Shown piece after piece: positions 57,835 through 64,000 of a DNA stretch of 64,000 nt. This DNA comes from Phyto melanocephala. Taxonomy: Eukaryota > Arthropoda > Insecta > Diptera > Rhinophoridae. Numbering within the stretch: the first letter of the stretch is position 1; each line of letters opens with the position of its first letter. Position numbers and translations under genes: made by a program. Below the pieces are notes generated by a model. The model did not search any database and had not been told where the DNA came from. It saw only the letters and a list, made by a program, of their open reading frames with translations. The stretch spans positions 115,627,833 to 115,691,832 of the forward strand of contig OW799233.1 in assembly GCA_941918925.1 (NCBI GenBank), written 5' to 3'.

Positions 57835-59875
57835 ACAAATCAGATCTACAAAATTATTTTTATAATTAAAGGCATTATAGCGTCAAATGTGTTTTAAATG
57901 TGACAACGTTGTTAAAGAAAACCAAATAACATTAAAGAACGTGGGTGGTCAGCGTAAATTTAAAATCAAAAGGAAGAAATAATATAAAATTAAGTTGCTT
58001 TTTATCTATGTATGTATGTGTTGAGAAAAATTTATATAAATTATTAAAAGAAACAGAATTAACAAAATTTATAATAACAACAATGAAAAGATATATCAGT
58101 TGTGTGTCTGGGACAAAATCAAAGTATTTACTTTTAAATACAACAAATTAAATATTAAAAAAAATAAAACATAAAACGAAATATCTGTGAATAATTCTTT
58201 TTTCCAAAAATAAAAAAAAAAAAAAACAGATCAACCCACGTAAAATATTTATAAATATTTCTGTGAATCTTAATGAGAACAAATACTTTTTTGAAAATAA
58301 ATATATATTTTCCTCAAAACCAAGATGAACATATTTAATTTAAAACCCAAGAAATTGATGACATAAAACAAAAATATTGTATTTAGTTTTAAGTTGATTT
58401 GGTTTTCGATGTCGCTTCATAAATTAAAATGAGCAAATGAGTTGAATGTCATTAAAATATAATTCTATATAATTTTCAGTGTTTTTTTTTTATTATTTTA
58501 ATTTCTTGTTTTTGGGGGTGGGTTATCCGAAATCTTCGAAACACATTTAAGACACATGTAAAAATAATTATTTATTTTTGGGAATTAATGTTAATTGAAT
58601 GAAAACAAAATGCCCCATAAGTGCTTGTTTTAACAAGTAAAAATATATTATTTCAATTCCATTTTTTTGGTTTTCAGTTTTAATTCAAAACATATTTCTG
58701 TTTCTGCGCTTCATCGTCAGCGATCTTGACAACAAATTGTAAGCACATTTGCATATGTTTTACTTTATCCTAAAGAGTCAGAAAAAAAATATTTTTCTTT
58801 TCTTTCCTAATTATGGTCTACCATACATATTGCAAATGTGTGTGTGTGTGTGTGTGCTTGAGAGTATTATAAACCGAGTGTGACTAAATCTTTTCCAGCT
58901 ATTGTTTTTCGATCGATCTACTTGACTTTGTTTTTTCATTATTCTCTTCTGGTCTACACCTAAAAGTCAAAGCTGGCACTTAAGTCTGGTTTATTGTAAT
59001 TGTTTTCAACATACATTTTTAATTTGATTTTAGATTTAGAAAAAAATATATTTTTTTGTTATTTTAATGTCATTCGATTTGCTTGCATATGTTTAGGATT
59101 ATGACAGGGATTAGTGTAAAAAAAAATTAAGCGCATTTTATGTTGCTCACATACAGTATATAAATCATATGAAAATCACCAGTTGAAAGCGGTTAATTGA
59201 AAACTAAAGGTACAACATGTTTTTTTATCCGATTGTTTACAATAACCAAAAGAGATTGCCTAATAAGTGGTCTTAGCAGTTCAGTACTTGCAATTGTAGG
59301 CGAAGTATTTTCATCCTAGTGATATTCCAGCATTCGCCAAAAGCTGGGTTTTGTAAACAAAACGGTATTTTCTAAAAGAAAATAGCATCTCGAACACGTC
59401 CCAAAACTTAGTTTATTTTCAGACCGTTTCGCTCTTAATTTTAAGACACCCAGTAAAATGTTACCATATTTCCATTAAAATTTCATCATACATTTGCAAA
59501 TTTATAAATTTTATAAAAAAAAAAATTAATTAAACAATATCATACGAGTATTTAACATCATGGACGTCGATTTAATTCTTAGATTTTTTAGCAGGCTTTT
59601 GAAAAAGCCACTGTTTTAGCATTAAGAAACAAATTGTCGCCTCAGTCAAGAAACAAGTTATTCTGAAATCTATTCTGCTAAAAAACGCTATTGAAGTCTA
59701 TAAGGCCAAGGCATGTGCAATCGCCATACGTCATCCTTCACTTTTTCCAAATTATATTAACGACGGAAAAGGTAGAGAAAATTGTCTCATTAATAGAAAA
59801 AAACTGATTTTATATGCTGAAAATTATTTGAATAAATTAAAAATAATCCTTTAATCTACTGAAAAATATAATTTT
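57835..59875. other. AT-rich non-coding stretch
   Basis: TG repeat (58837-58857) and poly-A runs. No gene supported. Confidence 0.45.
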
Positions 59876-59881
59876 AGTATA

Positions 59882-60716
59882 CAAGGTGGGCCAATAGGGT
59901 GACTATTGAAAGATGCTCTTATTTTTGCAAATGTCGGCCAATGTCAAATCTGTTTTGATATTTGTGAACTAGACAGATGTAGAATACAAATGAACAAGCC
60001 ATGGAGCGAGAAAGCCCCCTTAAGAACGCGGAATAATCGTCTCGAGGCCGCAGTGGACGATTTTTTGACCAAAATCATAATGAGCGATAAGGCTCATTTC
60101 CACCTCAGCGGGTACGTGAACAAGCAAAACTATCGCTTCTGGGGCACCTAAAATCCACGTGTAATGCACGAGGAACTCAAAGTGACTGCATGGGGCGCTT
60201 TTCACGGTGGAGGAGTCATCGGGCCATTTTTTTTTTGAGGACGTCGCTGGTCAAACGACAAAAGTGGACGTCGCGCACCAATTAGGACTGGAGGACATGT
60301 AGTTCAAACAGGATGGAGCAGCGGCATACATTACGCTGATAACGCGATATTCTGAAGGTGGCGTTCCCGAGTCGCCTCATCTCGCGTTTTGGCGATTTAC
60401 ATTGCCCCGCAAGATCACCCAATTTAACCGTTTTAGACTTTTTTGTGGGAACAAACCAGAGACCCTGGAAGTCCTCAAGAACAACATTCGACATAAGTGC
60501 GAGAATCTGTCGCCCAAAGTTCTCGCCGAAGTAATGAAAAATGCCATAATACGAGCCCGTATAGCAATCAATTGTGACGGCGCCCATTTGGCCGATATCA
60601 TCTTCTCGACTTAACCAATAAAATTCTAAAGGTTCAAATAAACAGAATCGAAGTTTTTCATTTAGAAAAAAAATTAGAGCTAAACAACATCAGATGACTT
60701 TTTTTGGCCCACCTTG
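59882..60716 (+). mobile_element. Rosa-like mariner, CAAGGTGGGCCAA family
   Basis: Ends CAAGGTGGGCCAA (59882-59894) and TTGGCCCACCTTG (60704-60716) are mirror images with TA on each side (59880-59881, 60717-60718). Plus-strand translation gives MSDKAHFHLSGYVNKQNYRF (first catalytic block, 60080-60140), NPRVMHEELKVTAWGAF, GGGVIGPF, FKQDGAAAYITL (second aspartate, about 60305-60340). After a frameshift come GDLHCPARSPNLTVLDFF (third aspartate) and, in another frame, KPETLEVLKNNIRHKCENLS and NCDGAHLADIIFST. The N-terminal part is mostly deleted. Frameshifted and inactive, but the ends look usable. Confidence 0.8.
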
Positions 60717-60729
60717 TATTATGGTGGTA

Positions 60730-61683
60730 CAGGGTGTCTCAATAAGAATGCACTTTTTTATTTAAAAATAAAAATACATACTTTTTGAGATAATCATGAT
60801 TTTTTTTATTAGACTCTAAAATAGGCATGTGCCATGTATTATTACGAAATAAAATATCTGTCAAATAGCCTCTACGGCTCTGATTACAGCTGATTGTTTT
60901 TGGTTTATTTGCATAAACCTAAAATTTGCCTTAACCCTTAAGACAAAAATCGTACGGCGTTAAATCATATGATCTTGGTGGCCAGCTGACATCAAAATTT
61001 CTTAAGATAATTTGTGCTCGAAATCTTTGCTGAGGTAATTGGATTGTGTCATGTTACATCTTATGGTGTTCCTGTAACGAATGCCGTTCACAGCCACCGC
61101 AATTTAGGTCTCATCCTTACTAAGATCCGCTCCAAACAGTTGCTCGTTGAGGGTGCATTTGTTTCTCATGGATTACATAAGTATTTTCTGTTCCCCAAAT
61201 TCGAAAATTTTGTGTATTCACAAGCCATTCCGATAGGTTTCTTGCTTTTTTGAAAAATTGGAATTTAATTTACTTTGCTCCAAATAAGCTAGAGTTGTTA
61301 AGTCAGAGTTTTCGGCGACAACCTCGTTTACAACAGTAACGTTTTCGAGAGGCAGACCGTTACGTTGACCAATAGAAGTTTATCTCACATTTAATACACA
61401 GCCTATTTTCTTAATTTTTTATTAAACCTTTCTTCAAATGGTAAACACATTAGTTGCACTTTCTCATCTGGAAATTCTCTGGAATTTGCGAGAGTCTCAG
61501 CATAACTCTTCAAATTTTTGTTATAAGTTTTAACAATTATAACGCGTTGTTTTTTTGCAAAACGCTTCATTTTTAATAATCGGAATAAACTTATGTATGT
61601 GACGGCTTCCAAGTTTTAGAGTTGCTCCTTGAACAAAAAAATTACATTAATTTTAACAAGTACATTCTTACTGAGACACCCTT
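60730..61683 (-). mobile_element. Rosa-like mariner, CAGGGTGTCTCARTAAGAATG family
   Basis: Ends CAGGGTGTCTCAATAAGAAT (60730) and, inverted, AGGGTGTCTCAGTAAGAATG (to 61683) are flanked by TA. Minus-strand translation gives KRFAKKQRVIIVKTYNKNLK, SYAETLANSREFP (N-terminus, 61575-61480), SEWLVNTQNFRIWGTENTYV, IHEKQMHPQRATVW, then SWPPRSYDLTPYDF with the third catalytic residue (about 60980-60935), VYANKPKTIS and CNQSRRGYLTDILFRN. The FSDEAH and WFQQD blocks are deleted or decayed. Same family as 3945-5125; only 11 bases separate it from the mariner at 59882-60716. Confidence 0.8.
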
Positions 61684-61689
61684 TATATT

Positions 61690-63410
61690 AAATGGATTCT
61701 GATGTCATAATTTCCTACAATTTTCCAAATGGTGCAAATATATTTTATGTTGTTTGTTATAAATTTTTAAATTCGATTTACATTTGCCAAAAATTATATC
61801 AGAATGATAATACGACATGATATCATGTGAATCCCCCATAGAATAAAAATTCACAAATTTAAAAAGAAACCTGTTATATTTAGGCCCTTTAGAACTTTAA
61901 GAAATACATCATTCTTGAACTTAAATAGGAAAAGGCAGGTTAATTATAAGTATAATATTGCTTACTGGATAAATAAATCATCTTAACTACTTAATTAAAC
62001 CATAAATTATAACACAGATTTTATAGCTTAATTAATAATCTAAAAACTAATTTGTTTTTCTCTTCTACCATTGCAGGTAAAGTATTCAATCGTGTTTAAT
62101 ATACTCATATTGAATATTTAAAATTTATATTTTTCAACCAAAAGGTAAGTGCCAACATATTTCTTAAATGTTATTCAAAAAATTTTTAATTTTATTTATG
62201 TTTATTTCAAACTATGAAACACACATTTTTGTGTAATATTTTGTTGTTGTTATTCAGAGTCAAACCACATAATATTTCACTTTAAGGGACTACAAGACTA
62301 ATAACAACTCCAAAAGAAGGCATGAGTATTTTATGGCGTTGAAAAAGAAATCCTTAATTTTACAAGTCATGTTTATTATGACATTGACCTTAAGCAGGGA
62401 ATCATTAATCTTTTACCAAAAACAAAATAAAACGAAATTTTTGTGAAATATTTATAAACACTAACATTTAACAGGAGTACAAAAAGAAAGCAGATATATT
62501 TTATATAAACAGACACCTTACCCCCGAAAACCGGTGGGCAGGTGTGCTCACACATCAAATGTTTAATTGTATTAACTATGTACTATTGATTATTTTATCA
62601 AAAAGACACACAACTTAAGGACAGTCCTTCAACAAAAATAAATAAATTAAAAAAAAATATCCAGACAGGCAAATAAGTACACATTTTAAATACATAAATA
62701 TTTAAAAATTATACACACACACTTACAAATGTATAGACATGTATGTGCACATTTTGAAAACTACCTAAATGCTGACACATAGTTTTACCGAATTTCATGT
62801 AACAAAAGGGAACCAAACGAAAAACAATAACTGCATACAGCCCAGAAAAAAATCAATTCATACATGCCTGTGCAAAAGGATTTTCTACGAAAATCAAAAA
62901 TCTTCTATTTGAAAATTTTGCAATAAATTTGCTGTAACTTTTGGTTTTAGCAATAGAGAGAGAGAGAAAAAAAAAGGTTGAACAGGAAACAAGACAACCT
63001 TAAGTATCTTGGTTTTCTTAATACTTTTGTTGCTTTTGTAATATTGACAGTTAACACCATGTAATCCTTTTATAATGCACTCTATACTGTTATCGAAAAA
63101 ATCGTTTGTCCATTTTAATTCTAAGATATTAAAAAAAAAAATATTTTATTTGCTTAATGAATAAAAACTTTTTGGTATTTCAAATTTGTAGGTCGATACA
63201 GGTTTTGAGGTAAGTTAAAAAACAATTGTAATTTCTGTGTAAGACCTGAATGAAATTAAGGTTTCACAGAAAACAAAGTAACTAAAGATCATGTGAAAAT
63301 TTAAAAACTAAAAACAAAATGCGGCTTACAAATGTAGAGACTTGCTGTCCTTAATTGTCTATTATTAGAATAAAGTAAAATTTTCTGTTAATGTTTGACG
63401 GTTTAAGAGT
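61690..63410. other. AT-rich non-coding stretch with splice-like signals
   Basis: Contains the candidate splice pair at 62077-62144 and a possible donor GAG/GTAAGT at 63207-63215. A GAGAGAGAGA run lies near 62955. No coding frame recognised. Confidence 0.4.
62077..62144 (+). other. Candidate non-coding exon or recursive splice site
   Basis: Upstream sequence CTAATTTGTTTTTCTCTTCT then ACCATTGCAG (ending 62076) has a fly-like branch site CTAAT, a pyrimidine tract and AG. The next bases GTAAAG resemble a 5' splice site directly abutting it, as in ratchet (recursive) splice sites. 68 bases later AAAAG/GTAAGT (donor at 62145) is near-consensus. All three frames between contain stops, so if real it is an untranslated exon or a splicing intermediate of a gene on the plus strand. 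Unsupported by any conserved coding sequence. Confidence 0.3.
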
Positions 63411-63419
63411 TATTCAATA

Positions 63420-63800
63420 TATAAAGACTTCTCTCTTTGAAAGACTTAGTTTTATTGGAATATCTCTCCTTTAATGAAACATTTATTCTATACAAAATGT
63501 TCTTTCTTTAAGATCTTCTATACAAAATTTCTCTTTTTAACAGACTTTTTTTCTATTGAAATTTCTTTGATTAAGGGACATATGTCCTATACAAAATTCC
63601 TCACTATAACAGGCATATTTCCAATAAAAAATTTCTCACTTTAGCAGACATAATTAAAAAGAAAAGTTTTTCTTTTAAGAGACAGAAATGCAGACAGAGA
63701 AATTTTTGGTATAGAAAAGATTTGTCTTTAACAAAAATATTTTCTGAAGAAAATTCCTCACTTAAACAAACATATTTTTTTTGAAAAAAACTGTTTTAAC
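63420..63800. repeat. Decayed minisatellite, unit about 35 bp
   Basis: About ten diverged units share the pattern ATTTCTCACTTTAACAGACA then TATTTCTATACAAA; for example units near 63505, 63540, 63585, 63625 and 63755. Unit length varies because of small indels. No coding frame. Confidence 0.55.
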
Positions 63801-63805
63801 AGATA

Positions 63806-64000
63806 TAAAGGTTACGCCAAATAACCAATAAAGTGTAGCTTCGGTTGTATGACACGTAGCGCCGTTCTGTTGAAACCAAATGTTTCCAATATCCTCCTCT
63901 TCAATTTTTATGAACAAAAATTAGTTTAAAATGGCCCGATAACGATCGCCATTGACTGTAACGGCCATTCCTTGCTCATTTTAGAAGACAAATGGCCCAA
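63806..64000 (-). mobile_element. Rosa-like mariner (AAGGGTCCGCCA family, copy 3), cut by window end
   Basis: Starts AAAGGTTACGCCAAATAACC (a mutated form of the family end) and goes straight into GTGTAGCTTCGGTTGTATGA, the antisense of the QQDGAxxHTAEA block, as in copy 1 at 13046. So it shares the same C-terminal deletion. Further on, CGATAACGATCGCCATTGAC corresponds to the VNGDRYRAM block. It continues past the window. Confidence 0.75.

Noticed and set aside
63192..63209. 18-base micro-exon between GTAG and GTAAGT
   Set aside because: The upstream pyrimidine tract is weak and no host coding sequence is in the window to connect it to.

Overview
This window reads as non-coding DNA from a higher fly (Diptera, probably a calyptrate/muscoid species). 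It is strongly AT-rich, carries CAA/GTT, TATG and TG microsatellites, and is packed with decayed transposons of types typical of fly genomes. I found no intact host protein-coding gene, no functional tRNA or rRNA gene and no CRISPR array. Almost every long open frame is a transposon remnant or its antisense shadow. The only hint of a host gene is a candidate splice-site pair near 62.08-62.14 kb, so the window may lie inside a very large intron or in an intergenic desert. No species call is possible from sequence alone.

Layout. 0-9 kb: two LINE 3' ends (minus strand, windows 1-290 and 8065-8910; the second has an RNase H domain), two DD41D/rosa-like mariner remnants (430-1260, 3945-5125), a possible SINE and a weak Tc1-like piece. 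9-19 kb: old INE-1-like repeats, a 560-bp deleted mariner (13.05-13.60 kb) and a nested stack at 14.76-18.58 kb (hAT-like MITE split by INE-1-like copies, one of which contains a further 31-bp-TIR element). 19-28.6 kb: a mariner, a tRNA-derived SINE, a DD37E-like transposase remnant, a Helitron inside a long-inverted-repeat element, a LINE reverse transcriptase, more mariner pieces and a complete INE-1-like copy. 30-40 kb: a hAT-like MITE with clear termini, another DD37E-like remnant, two striking long hairpins (33887-34013 and 38075-38221), a TIR element at 37.56 kb and a mariner inserted in an INE-1-like copy. 42-52 kb: a mariner remnant, a 20-bp inverted repeat enclosing a SINE, two related Helitrons in opposite orientation with about 121-bp internal tandem repeats, and a 2-kb hAT element holding a further INE-1-like copy. 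54.8-64 kb: a LINE whose reverse transcriptase has lost its YADD box, four mariner copies of at least three families (two back to back), a decayed roughly 35-bp minisatellite and a truncated mariner at the window edge.

How the parts relate. The main biological story is a transposon community. A tRNA-derived SINE shares its 3' end with the RNase H LINE, which suggests LINE-driven SINE mobilisation. Several mariner families persist as short internally deleted derivatives that keep their ends. Helitron, hAT-like and unclassified elements carry internal repeat arrays near their ends. Two near-perfect hairpins could form long double-stranded RNA if transcribed. Family names are from motif recognition and memory; no database search was run.
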